Assembly: GCA_030645355.1 (NCBI GenBank)
Contig: JAUSNJ010000118.1
Coordinates: 1 to 64,000 of the forward strand
Reading direction: 5' to 3'
DNA length: 64,000 bases
Origin: Rhodoferax sp.
GTDB taxonomy: Bacteria; Pseudomonadota; Gammaproteobacteria; Burkholderiales; Burkholderiaceae_C
Part shown: piece after piece, positions 38,190 to 49,019 of the stretch
Layout of the letters: every line of letters starts with the position of its first letter
Position numbering within the stretch: the first letter of the stretch is position 1
Made by a program: the position numbers and the translations under genes
The notes under the pieces: model-generated
Database searches by the model: none
Told to the model about the DNA's origin: nothing
Seen by the model: the letters and a program-made list of their open reading frames with translations, nothing else

Positions 38190-39071
38190 CTAGCCCAGCG
38201 CCAGCGCCATCACGCCAACCCCAATGCACGCCGCACCGAAGAAGCGTGCGATGCGGTCGCCCTCCCCGAGCAACTGGCCGCCCAACAATGCAGCAAAAAG
38301 CATGGAGACCTCACGGGCCGGCGCCACATGGCTCAGTGGCGCCACTTGCATGGCATACAGCACCAGAACGTACGACACCGGGCTGACCACGCCGACCACC
38401 ACCGCATACTTCCACTGGAGCCGCCACAGCCCGCGGGCCTCGCCCGGGTTGCGCAGGACGGCGGGCAGCACAAAAGCCAATCGCACAAAGTTTCCAAAGT
38501 AGTCCAGCAGAATGGGGGAGATGAACACCACCTTGACCGCATACCCATCCAGCACGGTGTAGCTGGCAATGAAGACGCCGGTCAGCAGGCCGTACAGCAT
38601 GCCTTTGCGAATCCGGCGGTGCTGTTTGGCGCTGTGCGTGGAGCGGAACAGACCCGGGCCACCTGCAATCAGGAAGACCCCGATGACCACCGCCGCCACG
38701 CCCGTAGCACCCACTGCGGAAATGTGTTCACCCAGAAAAAGGATCGCCACCAGGGAAGACAACAGCGGCCCGGAGCCGCGCGCTAGAGGGTAAACCACCG
38801 TCAGGTCTGCCTTTCGGTAGCCGCGCAGCAGCACCACGAAGTACACGGTGTGCAGGATTCCGCTGACCCCCACCAGCCACCATTGCGTGGCGCCCCAAGC
38901 CGGAATTTGTTGCCAGCCCAGCCACAGCCCGACCGGCGCCCAGAAAACCATCATGACAAGAGAACTGAAACACGAGAACCGCGCGTCACCACCGGCCTTC
39001 TTGGCCGCGATATTCCAGCTGGCGTGGATCAGCCCGGCCAGGATGACCAGAGCTAGCGCAGACGCCGGCAT
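38190..39071 (-). CDS. EamA/DMT-type transporter
   Basis: Polytopic; HASWNIAAKKAGG...YPLARGSGPLLSSLVAILFLGE. Confidence 0.85.
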   Translation of the reverse strand: MPASALALVILAGLIHASWNIAAKKAGGDARFSCFSSLVMMVFWAPVGLWLGWQQIPAWGATQWWLVGVSGILHTVYFVVLLRGYRKADLTVVYPLARGSGPLLSSLVAILFLGEHISAVGATGVAAVVIGVFLIAGGPGLFRSTHSAKQHRRIRKGMLYGLLTGVFIASYTVLDGYAVKVVFISPILLDYFGNFVRLAFVLPAVLRNPGEARGLWRLQWKYAVVVGVVSPVSYVLVLYAMQVAPLSHVAPAREVSMLFAALLGGQLLGEGDRIARFFGAACIGVGVMALALG

Positions 39072-39081
39072 CCCGGAAGGA

Positions 39082-39504
39082 CTACGCGCGACCGATGATG
39101 GAGGCGGTCGCCATCAACTCTTCCAACAGTGCGAGCGACACCTTGCCGGATACCGAATAAGGGTCCAGCTCCGGTTTTTCCGCGTACTTCAGCAGGATGT
39201 TGGTGTTGATTTTGGACATGTTGACCTGGCCCATGGTCCAGCCTCCAAACCGGCGTTCGAAGATCTCCTCGTAATGCAACAGCACCACGTCCTTGTGGCG
39301 GGGATCCCGCTGGATGTGACCATAGAGGTCGCTGACCGCCATGCGGCCGCCTTCGATGGCCTGCAAAAAAATGCCACCGCCATAGCAAAGAATGCCGGTG
39401 ATGCCGCAGGTTGGGTTGTACTGGCGCGACTTGGCCAGAATGGTTTCAATCGCGTCAGGGCTGGGGTCCACTGCGCGACTCGCATACAACAAACGTACCA
39501 ACAT
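39082..39504 (-). CDS. BLUF-domain blue-light photoreceptor
   Basis: MLVRLLYASRAV...NPTCGITGILCYGGGIFLQAIEG...GGWTMGQVNM; Tyr, Asn, Gln, Trp and Met positions present. Confidence 0.9.
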   Translation of the reverse strand: MLVRLLYASRAVDPSPDAIETILAKSRQYNPTCGITGILCYGGGIFLQAIEGGRMAVSDLYGHIQRDPRHKDVVLLHYEEIFERRFGGWTMGQVNMSKINTNILLKYAEKPELDPYSVSGKVSLALLEELMATASIIGRA

Positions 39505-39506
39505 GG

Positions 39507-40232
39507 TTAGCCTCTCCGGGGGATCAGGGACAAAAATTCGCGCCGCAAATTCGGGTCTTTCAAGAACACGCCGCGCATGACCGAGTTGATCATCTTGCTG
39601 TCCATGTCCTTCACGCCCCGCCACGCCATGCAGTAATGGCTGGCCTCCATGACGATGGCCAGGCCGTCCGGCTGGGTCTTTTCCTGGATCAGGTCGGCAA
39701 GCTGCACCACGGCCTCTTCCTGGATCTGCGGGCGCCCCATGATCCACTCGGCCAGGCGCGCATATTTGGACAGACCAATCACGTTGGTGTGCTCGTTGGG
39801 CATGACGCCTATCCAGATCTTGCCAATGACGGGGCAGAAATGGTGGCTGCAGGCGCTGCGGACGGTGATGGGACCGACGATCATCAACTCATTCAGATGA
39901 CCCACATTGGGAAACTCCGTGATGCTGGGCCCAGCCACGTAACGGCCGCGGAACACCTCGTTGACATACATCTTGGCAACACGACGCGCGGTGTTGTCGG
40001 TGTTGTGGTCGTTAGCGGTGTCGATGACCAGACTGTCCAGAACGCCCTGCATCTTGACTTCCACTTCGTCTAGCAGCTTTTCGAGCTCACCGGGGGTCAC
40101 AAACTCCGCAATATTGTCATTGGCATGGAATCGCTTGCGAGCCGCCACCAGGCGCTCCCGAATTTTGACGGAAACGGGAGTTCCCTCATCGGCATCAGAT
40201 GGGTTCATGGTACTCAGGGTTTTCATTAACAT
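39507..40232 (-). CDS. folE: GTP cyclohydrolase I
   Basis: SACSHHFCPVIGKIWIGVMPNEHTNVIGLSKYARL...ASHYCMAWRGVKD. Confidence 0.95.
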   Translation of the reverse strand: MLMKTLSTMNPSDADEGTPVSVKIRERLVAARKRFHANDNIAEFVTPGELEKLLDEVEVKMQGVLDSLVIDTANDHNTDNTARRVAKMYVNEVFRGRYVAGPSITEFPNVGHLNELMIVGPITVRSACSHHFCPVIGKIWIGVMPNEHTNVIGLSKYARLAEWIMGRPQIQEEAVVQLADLIQEKTQPDGLAIVMEASHYCMAWRGVKDMDSKMINSVMRGVFLKDPNLRREFLSLIPRRG

Positions 40233-40276
40233 ACTGGAATACTACCAGCCTTTGATGAATAGGGTCTTTGGCCATC

Positions 40277-40318
40277 AGCCCTCGTGGCAATTGCATGAGT
40301 AGCTATCATTTTAGTAGC
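40277..40318 (+). repeat. 42-nt dispersed motif copy 6 (contains stop codon of PLD gene)
   Basis: AGCCCTCGT-N16-GCTAT-catttta-GTAGC; minus-strand TAA at 40313-40311. Confidence 0.85.
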
Positions 40319-41525
40319 GTCGTCCAGCCAGAAACAGCAGCAGACGCATGATGCCAAAAGCTATCCGGTCCAGCAGGCGCTGCCGCCAGGGGCGCTGCGC
40401 GTAGGCCTGCGCATCCAATTGCACGCCATGCGTCTCCATCGCCCCCACCAGACACGCGCGCAGTTCCCGCGCAAAAGGCACATCGTTGACGACCACATTG
40501 GCCTCGCGCGCCAGCAGCAGACTCAAGGGGTCCAGATTCGACGAACCCACCGTGGCCCAGCGACCATCCACGACGGCCACCTTGGCGTGCAAGAAACCGG
40601 CAGAGTATTCGTGGATCTCGACCCCCGCGGCCAGCAACACGCCGAAAACCGGCCGGGCCCCGTGGTACTGCATGAAATACTCGTAGCGTCCTTGCAGGAG
40701 CAACCGCACACTGACCCCCCGGCGGGCGGCATGAATCAGTGCCCGTCGCAATTTGGCGCCCGGCAGGAAATAGGCGCTGGCAATCAGCACTTCCTGGCGG
40801 GCGTCCGCAATCGCTTTACGGTAGGCGCGTTCGATCCGGTTGCGGTTACGAAGGTTGTCGCGCAAGACCAGCATGGCCCGGATGCCAGACCTCCCCGCAG
40901 ACGCAGCGCCCGTGGGCGACACGAGGTGCGTAGACAGCCTGGAGTCCTTCCAGGTCTGGCGCGCACCTTGGAACTGCATGCTTTCCAGCTGGCGGGTGAT
41001 TTGCAGACGGTCCCAAAACTGGACCATTGCACGGTGTACATCGCCGACCAAAGGCCCTTCCACCGACACAGCAAAGTCAAACCGAGGGGATTCCAGGGCG
41101 CCATAGCTGGGGTCCACGTAGTCGTCCAGTATGTTGATACCACCGCAAAACGCCACCTGCGCATCCACCACGCACAGTTTGCGATGCAAGCGGCGCCAGC
41201 CGACCGGCATCAATAGCCCCCAACGCCCCAGCGGTGAGAACCGGTGCCAACGCACGTCGGCACGAGCAAAGCGCTGAATCCAAGGGTCTGGAACACCGGG
41301 CGTGCCAATGCCATCCATCACCAGGTACACGCGCACATCCCTCAGACCCGCACGCTCCAGCGCAGCGCAGACCAACTCTCCGGCGTCATCAAAATTGAAA
41401 ATATAGGTTTCCAGCCGCACTTCATGGATGCTGGCGTCGATCGCCCGGACCAGGGCGGGGAAAAATTCCACCCCGCCTTTCAAGAGGTGAACCTGGTGAC
41501 CCTCTTTGAACAGCGTCGCGGTCAA
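40311..41525 (-). CDS. Phospholipase D-like / cardiolipin synthase family protein
   Basis: Two HKD-type motifs: HRKLCVVDAQVAFCGG and HAKVAVVDGRWATVGSSNLD; TTG start overlapping upstream stop. Confidence 0.88.
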   Translation of the reverse strand: MTATLFKEGHQVHLLKGGVEFFPALVRAIDASIHEVRLETYIFNFDDAGELVCAALERAGLRDVRVYLVMDGIGTPGVPDPWIQRFARADVRWHRFSPLGRWGLLMPVGWRRLHRKLCVVDAQVAFCGGINILDDYVDPSYGALESPRFDFAVSVEGPLVGDVHRAMVQFWDRLQITRQLESMQFQGARQTWKDSRLSTHLVSPTGAASAGRSGIRAMLVLRDNLRNRNRIERAYRKAIADARQEVLIASAYFLPGAKLRRALIHAARRGVSVRLLLQGRYEYFMQYHGARPVFGVLLAAGVEIHEYSAGFLHAKVAVVDGRWATVGSSNLDPLSLLLAREANVVVNDVPFARELRACLVGAMETHGVQLDAQAYAQRPWRQRLLDRIAFGIMRLLLFLAGRRY

Positions 41526-42265
41526 GCAGCACCCACCGGCAGGTCGAATTCTGCAATCAGCGGCAAGTGGTCTGACATACGGCCCCAAATGCGTCCGCGC
41601 GGAACGTGCAAGCCCAGTGGCGTAAGGCCTCGGGCATACACATGGTCCAGCTGCACCACCGGCAAGCGCGACGGAAAAGTCGCCACCTTTTGCTGGTCGT
41701 ACGCCTGCAACCCCCCCTCGGCCATGGCCTTCTGCACGGTCGTTCCCCAATCATTGAAGTCACCCGCTACGAGCAGCGGCGCCTGCTCTGGAATCTCCCG
41801 GGCAATGAATTGCCGCAGCTGCGCCAGTTGGCGAACGCGGCTGGCCTTGATCAGCCCCAGGTGCACGACCACCACGTGCACAGCGCGACCATGCACGGTC
41901 ACTTCGCAATGCAACAGCCCGCGCTGCTCGAACCGGTGATCGGACATGTCTTCATGCTGGTGGGAAACCACCGACCAGCGCGACAGCATCGCGTTGCCAT
42001 GCTCACCGTGCCGCGTATGGGCATTGGTACGGTACACGGCGGTATAGCCCTCGGGCGCCAGAAAATCGGCCTGCGGCAACTCGGGCCAATGGGGAAAGTA
42101 GGCAGCCTCGCGACGATGCATCTTGCGCACTTCCTGCAGGCAAACGATGTCCGCATCCAACTGCTCGACCGCGTGGCCCAGGTTGTGGATCTCCAGACGC
42201 CGGACCGGGCCGACACCCTGCACACCCTTATGAATGTTGTACGTTGCTACACGGACCCTTGTCAT
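41522..42265 (-). CDS. Endonuclease/exonuclease/phosphatase family protein
   Basis: MTRVRVATYNIHKGVQGVG...DIVCLQEVR...VAGDFNDWG...SDHLPLIAEF. Confidence 0.9.
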   Translation of the reverse strand: MTRVRVATYNIHKGVQGVGPVRRLEIHNLGHAVEQLDADIVCLQEVRKMHRREAAYFPHWPELPQADFLAPEGYTAVYRTNAHTRHGEHGNAMLSRWSVVSHQHEDMSDHRFEQRGLLHCEVTVHGRAVHVVVVHLGLIKASRVRQLAQLRQFIAREIPEQAPLLVAGDFNDWGTTVQKAMAEGGLQAYDQQKVATFPSRLPVVQLDHVYARGLTPLGLHVPRGRIWGRMSDHLPLIAEFDLPVGAA

Positions 42266-42768
42266 GTGACTCCTTGCGCAGAAATACCGGCTTGCACGGC
42301 AAAGCGGGGAATCTGCAGTATCGCCTCGGCGTTGGAGGGCGAGAAGCACAGATCGGCCGCCTCCCGGTAGGGCAACCATTGGCAGGCCGTGTGCTCCCGC
42401 GGATTGAGTTGCACCGCACACCGCCCGGGAACCTGAAGGCCAAACAGGCGTTCGGTATTACGCGTCACGCCAGGCGCATAGCGGTGCAGCCACTGGGGGT
42501 AGATGCTGTAGACATTTTCCAGTTGCCAATCGACCAGAACGCCCTGCCCCAGAGGCCCGGGCCCGCACCGGATGCCCGTTTCCTCCAGAACTTCGCGCGC
42601 GGCCGTCTGGGCCCAGTCTTCATCCGGAGTGTCCCGACTGCCGGTTACCGATTGCCAATATTCGCCGCCCACGTCGTCGCCGTCCGCGCGCCGGATCAGC
42701 AAGACATCCAGCGCCGGGGTGTAAATGACGACCAGCACGGATTGGGGAATTTTGAACGGTTGGGGCAT
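42262..42768 (-). CDS. nudB: NUDIX hydrolase, dihydroneopterin triphosphate diphosphatase
   Basis: PQSVLVVIYTPALDVLLIRRAD, GSRDTPDEDWAQTAAREVLEETG. Confidence 0.88.
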   Translation of the reverse strand: MPQPFKIPQSVLVVIYTPALDVLLIRRADGDDVGGEYWQSVTGSRDTPDEDWAQTAAREVLEETGIRCGPGPLGQGVLVDWQLENVYSIYPQWLHRYAPGVTRNTERLFGLQVPGRCAVQLNPREHTACQWLPYREAADLCFSPSNAEAILQIPRFAVQAGISAQGVT

Positions 42769-42771
42769 GAA

Positions 42772-42796
42772 AAAGGGCGCTTCCAGAGCGCCCTTT
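42772..42796 (-). terminator. Terminator-like hairpin downstream of aspS
   Basis: AAAGGGCGC-ttccaga-GCGCCCTTT with T-run on minus strand. Confidence 0.75.
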
Positions 42797-42821
42797 CATT
42801 GTGCACCAAGCCAGACACCAA

Positions 42822-44636
42822 TCACGTGGCCTTGGCGGCGTCCGGTGTACGCAGACGGATGTGCAGCTCGCGCAATTGTTTTTCGTCCACCGGGCTAGGA
42901 GCCTGGGTCAACAGGCACTGGGCGCGCTGGGTCTTGGGGAAAGCAATCACGTCGCGGATGGATTCGGCACCGGTCATCAGCGTCACGATACGGTCCAGGC
43001 CAAAGGCCAAGCCGCCATGCGGGGGCGCACCGTACTGCAAGGCATCCAACAGGAAGCCGAACTTGAGCTGGGCTTCTTCGGGAGTGATCTTGAGCGCGTC
43101 GAACACCTTTTGCTGCACATCCGCACGATGGATACGGACCGAGCCGCCACCCATTTCCCAACCGTTGAGCACCATGTCGTAGCCCTTGGAGATGCACTTC
43201 TCAGGGGCGGTGACCATCCAGTCCTCGTGGCCGTCTTTGGGCGCGGTAAAGGGGTGGTGGGTTGCGGTGTAGCGTTGGGCTTCCTCGTCGAATTCGAACA
43301 TCGGGAAGTCGACCACCCACATCGGACGCCAGCCTTTTTCGAACAAGCCGTTCTTCTTGCCGAAGTCGCTGTGACCGACCTTGAGGCGAAGGGCACCGAT
43401 GGCGTCATTGACGATCTTGGCCTTGTCGGCGCCGAAGAAAATCAGGTCGCCGTTCTGCGCGCCGGAGCGCTCCAGCACGGCGTTCAACGCCTTGTCGTGG
43501 ATGTTCTTGACGATGGGACTTTGCAGGCCGTCGCGGCCCTTGGACAGGTCGTTGACACGGATATAAGCCAGGCCCTTGGCGCCGTAGATCTTGACGAACT
43601 CGGTGTAGGCGTCGATCTCACCGCGGCTAATGCCGCCGCCTTCTACCGATCCACCGGGCACGCGCAAGGCGACCACGCGGCCACCCTTCATCGTCGCAGC
43701 GCCCGAGAAGACCTTGAAGTCCACGTCGGCCATAACGTCGGTGACTTCGGTGAATTCCAGTTTCACGCGCAGGTCGGGCTTGTCGGAACCGTAGCGGTGC
43801 ATGGCTTCCTGGTAGCTCATGACGGGGAAGTCACCCAGGTCCACCTTGATGGTGTTCTGGAACACCGTCTTGATCATGCCCTGGAAGATGTCGCGGATTT
43901 CTTCTTCACCCAGGAAGGATGTCTCGATATCGATCTGCGTGAACTCGGGCTGACGGTCGGCACGCAGGTCTTCGTCACGGAAGCACTTGGTGATTTGGTA
44001 GTAGCGGTCAAAGCCAGCCACCATCAGCAATTGCTTGAACAACTGGGGCGACTGGGGCAATGCGAAGAAGTGACCATCGTGCACACGGCTGGGCACCAAG
44101 TAGTCGCGCGCGCCTTCGGGCGTGGACTTGGTCAGCATGGGGGTTTCGATATCCACAAAGCCATTGGCGTCCAGGAACTTGCGCACTTCCATCGATACCC
44201 GGTAGCGCAGCATCAGGTTGTTTTGCATGTAGGGGCGGCGCAGGTCCAGAACCCTGTGGGTCAGGCGCGTGGTTTCCGACAGGTTGTCGTCGTCCAGCTG
44301 GAAGGGAGGCGTGACCGATGGGTTGAGCACCACCAGTTCGTGGCACAGGACTTCAATCTTGCCGCTCTTGAGGCCTTCATTGACTGTGCCCTCCGGGCGC
44401 GCACGCACCAGGCCCTTGACCTGGACGCAAAACTCGTTGCGTAGACCTTCGGCAGCGGCAAACATCTCGGCGCGGTCCGGGTCGCACACCACTTGTACAT
44501 AACCTTCGCGGTCACGTAAATCGACAAAGATCACGCCACCATGGTCACGTCGGCGGTTGACCCAGCCACACAGGGAAACGGTTTCGCCCATCTGGGCTTC
44601 GGTCACCAGACCGCAATAGTGAGTGCGCATAGCCAT
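42822..44636 (-). CDS. aspS: Aspartyl-tRNA synthetase
   Basis: [43 protein letters not shown]...[14 protein letters not shown]. Confidence 0.97.
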   Translation of the reverse strand: MAMRTHYCGLVTEAQMGETVSLCGWVNRRRDHGGVIFVDLRDREGYVQVVCDPDRAEMFAAAEGLRNEFCVQVKGLVRARPEGTVNEGLKSGKIEVLCHELVVLNPSVTPPFQLDDDNLSETTRLTHRVLDLRRPYMQNNLMLRYRVSMEVRKFLDANGFVDIETPMLTKSTPEGARDYLVPSRVHDGHFFALPQSPQLFKQLLMVAGFDRYYQITKCFRDEDLRADRQPEFTQIDIETSFLGEEEIRDIFQGMIKTVFQNTIKVDLGDFPVMSYQEAMHRYGSDKPDLRVKLEFTEVTDVMADVDFKVFSGAATMKGGRVVALRVPGGSVEGGGISRGEIDAYTEFVKIYGAKGLAYIRVNDLSKGRDGLQSPIVKNIHDKALNAVLERSGAQNGDLIFFGADKAKIVNDAIGALRLKVGHSDFGKKNGLFEKGWRPMWVVDFPMFEFDEEAQRYTATHHPFTAPKDGHEDWMVTAPEKCISKGYDMVLNGWEMGGGSVRIHRADVQQKVFDALKITPEEAQLKFGFLLDALQYGAPPHGGLAFGLDRIVTLMTGAESIRDVIAFPKTQRAQCLLTQAPSPVDEKQLRELHIRLRTPDAAKAT

Positions 44637-44682
44637 AGCTGTCTTTCAAGACGCTACCGTTTTCGGTAGCGGGTTTCGTAAA

Positions 44683-45366
44683 TTAAGAAGATTTGTTGTG
44701 CAATGCCGCAGGCGGCATATGCGCGGACGGGGGAACCGATCCCATGGAAATCACATAGGTCAGGGCCTGATCCACACTCATGTCCAGCTCGACCACGTCC
44801 GAGCGCGGCAGCATCAGGAAAAATCCACTGGTCGGATTGGGTGTGGTCGGCACATAGACGCTGACAAAATCCGCGCCCAGGTGAGAGGCCACTTCACCGG
44901 ACGGCGTGCCGGTCTGAAACGCAATAGTCCAGCTCCCGGCGCGGGGGTACTGAATCAGCAGCGTCGTGCGGAATGCGTTTCCATTGCTGGAAAACAGCGT
45001 GTCCGACACCTTTTTGACACTGTTGTAGATGGACTTGACGATGGGGATGTTGGTGAACAGGCGATCCCATTGCTGCAGCCACCAGCGCCCCGCCACGTTG
45101 GACACCAGGGCCCCGGTCACGAACATGAAGGCGGTGACCAGCAGTACACCCAGGCCTGGAATCGTGCGCAGGCGCCCAATCATGGGTGCCAGGCTTTCTG
45201 GTGTCACGGCGGCCAAACCCGACAACACGCCACCGAGCACCCCGTCCAGCGAACCGACCAGCCAGGACAGCACCCAGATGGTGATCGCGAGTGGCAGCCA
45301 CACCATCAATCCCGTCAGCATGTATTTTTTGAATGGCACGGAAACCCCTGGCTCGGTAGAAGACAA
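44683..45366 (-). CDS. DUF502 family membrane protein
   Basis: KKYMLTGLMVWLPLAITIWVLSWLVG...YVPTTPNPTSGFFLMLPRSDV. Confidence 0.87.
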   Translation of the reverse strand: MSSTEPGVSVPFKKYMLTGLMVWLPLAITIWVLSWLVGSLDGVLGGVLSGLAAVTPESLAPMIGRLRTIPGLGVLLVTAFMFVTGALVSNVAGRWWLQQWDRLFTNIPIVKSIYNSVKKVSDTLFSSNGNAFRTTLLIQYPRAGSWTIAFQTGTPSGEVASHLGADFVSVYVPTTPNPTSGFFLMLPRSDVVELDMSVDQALTYVISMGSVPPSAHMPPAALHNKSS

Positions 45367-45368
45367 AA

Positions 45369-45686
45369 TCAGCTGCCCGACGCGGCGGGCGCAGGGCCGG
45401 CCGCCGGTGCAGCATCTGCTTTGGGCGCCGCAGGCTCACTGGCGGTTCCGGTCGCAATCGCGCCACCTTCCGAAGGTGCAACCGCGGTCGACGGCGCTGC
45501 GCCTGCGCCCTTGAAATCAGTGGCGTACCACCCGGAGCCTTTCAGTTGAAAGCCCGCTGCGGTGAGCTGCTTTTTGAAGGTCGGCTGGGAACAATTCGGA
45601 CAGGTATCCAACGGCGCGTCGGACATTTTCTGCAATACGTCCTTGGCAAACCCGCAGGACTCGCATTTGTAGGCGTAAATTGGCAT
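45369..45686 (-). CDS. FmdB-family zinc-ribbon protein
   Basis: MPIYAYKCESCGFAKDVLQKMSDAPLDTCPNC. Confidence 0.9.
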   Translation of the reverse strand: MPIYAYKCESCGFAKDVLQKMSDAPLDTCPNCSQPTFKKQLTAAGFQLKGSGWYATDFKGAGAAPSTAVAPSEGGAIATGTASEPAAPKADAAPAAGPAPAASGS

Positions 45687-45738
45687 GAATGTAAAGCTCG
45701 GACTTCAGGTTGCAAAGCCTTCAATTATAGGGCGCTGG

Positions 45739-47304
45739 TCAAAAAAGCCGAATACGGATCACCAATTGCATCACGATCATTCCCAGAGCGAAGCCAAGAC
45801 CCGTGTAGACCAGCCCCTGCAGCAGGCGATTGGTGCGTCGCTGCTCCACCAACAGCGCTGCTATAGCCTGCGACGTATCGGTTGTGCTGCGACGCAGAAA
45901 ACTGTGCAGCAGCTGCGGCAGTTCGGGTAAGAGTTTGGAGTAATGCGGTGCCTGGGCCTTGAGCTGGTCGATCAGTTTCTGTGGCCCCACCTGTCCCAGC
46001 ATCCACTGCTCCAGAAAAGGTTTTGCCGTGGCCCACAGGTCGAGATTGGGATCCAGCTCGCGCCCCAGGCCTTCGATATTGAGCAGGGTTTTCTGCAACA
46101 AGACCAATTGCGGTTGAATCTCCACCTGGAACCGCCGCGAGGTTTGAAACAGGCGCATCAGCAGCATGCCCAGCGAGATTTCACTGAGAGGCCGGTCAAA
46201 GTACGGTTCGCACACCGCGCGAATGCCGGCTTCCAATTCGTCGACCCGTGTCGAAGGGGGCACCCAGCCTGACTCGATATGCAACTCCGCCACCCGCTTG
46301 TAGTCGCGCCGGAAGAAGGCGGTGAAGTTCTGCGCCAGATAGTCCTTGTCGGACTCGGTCAGGGTGCCGACGATGCCGAAATCGAGCGAAATGTACCGGC
46401 CAAATGTCTTCGGATCAATACTGACCTGGATATTGCCCGGATGCATATCGGCGTGAAAGAAGCCGTCGCGAAACACCTGGGTAAAAAAAATGGTCACACC
46501 ATCGCGCGCCAGCTTGGGGATATCAACGCCCGCTTCCCGCAGCCTATCGACCTGACTGATCGGAACGCCGTACATGCGCTCCATCACCATCACGTCGGTG
46601 GTGCAATAGTCCCACAGAACTTCGGGAACCAGCACCAGTTGCAGGTCCTCCATGTTGCGGCGCAACTGCGCGGCGCTGGCGGCTTCGCGCACCAGATCCA
46701 GCTCGTCATGCAAGTGCTTGTCGAACTCGGCCACCACTTCGCGTGGGCGCAGGCGCTTGCCATCGGCAGACAGTTTCTCCACCCAGGAGGCCATCATGCG
46801 CAGCAGCCGCAGATCTTTCTCGATGGCGGCGTGCATGCCCGGGCGCAGAACCTTGACCGCCACCTCGCGGTGCTGTCCCTTGCGGTCCCGCAGCACGGCG
46901 AAATGCACCTGGGCAATGGACGCACTGGCCACCGGTTGCTGCTCAAAGGAAACAAAAATCTCGCTCACCGGCTTGCGCAATGCACGCTCGATCGTGGCAA
47001 TAGCCACCGCCGACTCAAACGGTGGAACCTGGTCCTGCAACTTTGCCAACTCGTCTGCAATGTCCAGCGGCAACAGGTCGCGGCGGGTCGACAACACCTG
47101 GCCAAACTTCACGAAGATGGGCCCCAGGCGCTCCAGCGCTTCGCGCAGGCGTTGCCCGCGTGGGGCGGACAGTGTGCGACCAATGGTCAAAAGCCGCGCC
47201 AGGCGCTGCAGCCAGGGTTTCTCGAAACTGCTCAGGACCAGTTCGTCGAGTCCGTAGCGAAAGACAACCCAGGCGATGAAGAAACCGCGGTACAGGCGCC
47301 TCAT
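45739..47304 (-). CDS. ubiB: Ubiquinone biosynthesis kinase-like protein UbiB
   Basis: [51 protein letters not shown]. Confidence 0.95.
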   Translation of the reverse strand: MRRLYRGFFIAWVVFRYGLDELVLSSFEKPWLQRLARLLTIGRTLSAPRGQRLREALERLGPIFVKFGQVLSTRRDLLPLDIADELAKLQDQVPPFESAVAIATIERALRKPVSEIFVSFEQQPVASASIAQVHFAVLRDRKGQHREVAVKVLRPGMHAAIEKDLRLLRMMASWVEKLSADGKRLRPREVVAEFDKHLHDELDLVREAASAAQLRRNMEDLQLVLVPEVLWDYCTTDVMVMERMYGVPISQVDRLREAGVDIPKLARDGVTIFFTQVFRDGFFHADMHPGNIQVSIDPKTFGRYISLDFGIVGTLTESDKDYLAQNFTAFFRRDYKRVAELHIESGWVPPSTRVDELEAGIRAVCEPYFDRPLSEISLGMLLMRLFQTSRRFQVEIQPQLVLLQKTLLNIEGLGRELDPNLDLWATAKPFLEQWMLGQVGPQKLIDQLKAQAPHYSKLLPELPQLLHSFLRRSTTDTSQAIAALLVEQRRTNRLLQGLVYTGLGFALGMIVMQLVIRIRLF

Positions 47305-47849
47305 GCAGCAGTTCCGTCCGTACCATTTCGACTGCCACGGCCGACAAACTGCTGTACCGCCTGTGCCATCACACCCACGGCCTGCACCATGGAATGTGCG
47401 GGCGCATCACCCAGCAGTCGGGCAAGGTCTTCTTCCATATCCCAACGGACGTTGTCTATCAGCCAACTCACCTCTGCCGCAAGCTGTACGTCGCCTTCGA
47501 TGCGTACGGCGGGCTTACCGCCCTGCATCAATTCCTGGGCAATCGCCAGCGGAGATTCTTCGGTAATCACCAGGGCAAGGTCCACCGTAGATTCGGCGGG
47601 TGCGACATCCAGCAGACCGGCGGGCGTTACCAGAACTTTGAAGGTCATGTTGCGCCACTGCACGCGAACCGTGCGGCCCTTGTTCCGGCCCAGCCGCTCC
47701 ATGGCCTGTGGCTCCTGCATCAGGACGTGATTGAGCAGCAATACGATGCGCCGGTGCGTCTCATCGACGGCCCACGCGGGGGGTGTCAGGGGGAGGTTGA
47801 AGTTCTGGAGAAAGCTCTCCAGCAAAGAAAAAGGGGACTGTGTTGCCAT
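47301..47849 (-). CDS. ubiJ: SCP2-domain ubiquinone biosynthesis accessory protein UbiJ
   Basis: Position between ubiE and ubi[15 protein letters not shown]-type SCP2 segment. Confidence 0.75.
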   Translation of the reverse strand: MATQSPFSLLESFLQNFNLPLTPPAWAVDETHRRIVLLLNHVLMQEPQAMERLGRNKGRTVRVQWRNMTFKVLVTPAGLLDVAPAESTVDLALVITEESPLAIAQELMQGGKPAVRIEGDVQLAAEVSWLIDNVRWDMEEDLARLLGDAPAHSMVQAVGVMAQAVQQFVGRGSRNGTDGTAA

Positions 47850-47869
47850 ACTGGATTATGGCTCACCCC

Positions 47870-47960
47870 CACAGCGGCAGCGCACTGCGTGTCGCTTTGC
47901 TCTCCCCCTTGCAGGGGGCAATACCAACGGCCCGGCGAAGCCGGTTCCGCGGTATTCCTG
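47870..47960. repeat. GC-rich dispersed repeat, copy B (diverged)
   Basis: cacccccacagcggcagcgcactgcgtgtcgctttgctctcccccttgcagggggcaataccaacggcccggcg. Confidence 0.55.
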
Positions 47961-47995
47961 GTCAGTGCGCGCGCTCTGGAGAACGTATCTTGCTG

Positions 47996-48967
47996 TTACT
48001 GCAACGCCTGGACTCCGGCAACCAGCCAGCCCCTGCTGCCATCAACCGGCTTGGTCATGTTCCAGACCTCACGGAAAGGGCTGGGTCCAGCCGAAGGTTC
48101 CTCCCGGATCATTCCGGAAAACTCCACACTGGCCATGTACTCGGCGGGTGTTTCTTCAATACCCAGCAGGCGGGCCTCCAGCATCACGACATCGGTGCGA
48201 TTGGGGCTGCCCGCTGGATGGGACTCGCGCTCAGCCAATTGCGCCTGGATCTCGCCCAGCATGGTGTCAGTCATCATGGCGCGCAGCGCCGGTATATCCG
48301 ACTTGTCCCAAGCGACCTGCAGAGTAATGAAGTTGGCCTTGGCGGCAGACAGGAAGCCTTCGGTGTCAAACCCGGCTGGCACACCCCAGTTTTGTGAACC
48401 GGTGAGCGCGGACCCAATCATGGATCCTGATCCAGCGACCGGTGCTTGAAAAGCCATGCTGGTACGCTCCCAAGGGCGCGCGGAAGCATCGTTGCCAACA
48501 TTTTCGGGGCGATAGGGTTTTGCGTCCACCACCGGCACATTGCCAGCCCCCTGAAACGCGAACGGTGCGCTCTGGGGCGCAGCGGAGGCGGCACGCCGAC
48601 GCATAAACCAGCCAATTCCCATCACCACCACCATCGCCAACAGAGCGTACATAAGGACTTGCCCCATGCCCTCCCCCATTCCAAGCGAGCTGGCGAGCCA
48701 AGCCAGTCCGAGGCCAGCGGCCAGGCCGCCCAGCATCGCACCCCACGGCCGCTTGGCGGCAGCGGGCGCTGCCGCAGGCGCGGGTTTGGGCGCCGCATTG
48801 GCCATATTCTGGCTAGGTGCTCCAGGGGTCGCTGGCGTGGCCTCGCGCTGCGTCACGTTGGAAGACTGCTTTCCAACCGACTTGCCGCCGCCCAGCCGTT
48901 TGGCGGCCTCCGCATTAATGCCCGAAAGACTGAGCGCCATAACCAGCAATACTGTCCAAATTTTCAT
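47996..48967 (-). CDS. Tim44-like domain protein
   Basis: MKIWTVLLVMALSLSGINAEAAKRLGGGKSVGKQSSNVTQREATP; MLGEIQAQLAERES. Confidence 0.85.
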   Translation of the reverse strand: MKIWTVLLVMALSLSGINAEAAKRLGGGKSVGKQSSNVTQREATPATPGAPSQNMANAAPKPAPAAAPAAAKRPWGAMLGGLAAGLGLAWLASSLGMGEGMGQVLMYALLAMVVVMGIGWFMRRRAASAAPQSAPFAFQGAGNVPVVDAKPYRPENVGNDASARPWERTSMAFQAPVAGSGSMIGSALTGSQNWGVPAGFDTEGFLSAAKANFITLQVAWDKSDIPALRAMMTDTMLGEIQAQLAERESHPAGSPNRTDVVMLEARLLGIEETPAEYMASVEFSGMIREEPSAGPSPFREVWNMTKPVDGSRGWLVAGVQALQ

Positions 48968-49019
48968 GATGTCTCCAAAGGAACTCGTTATCTGAGGTAG
49001 TTTCCGGATTTCACAAGCC

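Noticed and set aside
42055-42096. Possible 42-nt motif copy (AGCCCTCGG)
   Set aside because: The box matches, but no GCTAY-N7-RTAGC hairpin at the required 16-nt spacing; it is endonuclease coding sequence.
44650-44672. GCTACCGTTTTCGGTAGC hairpin upstream of aspS as a motif member
   Set aside because: Loop and stem sizes differ and no AGCCCTCGT box lies 16 nt away; treated as an unrelated 5'-UTR hairpin.
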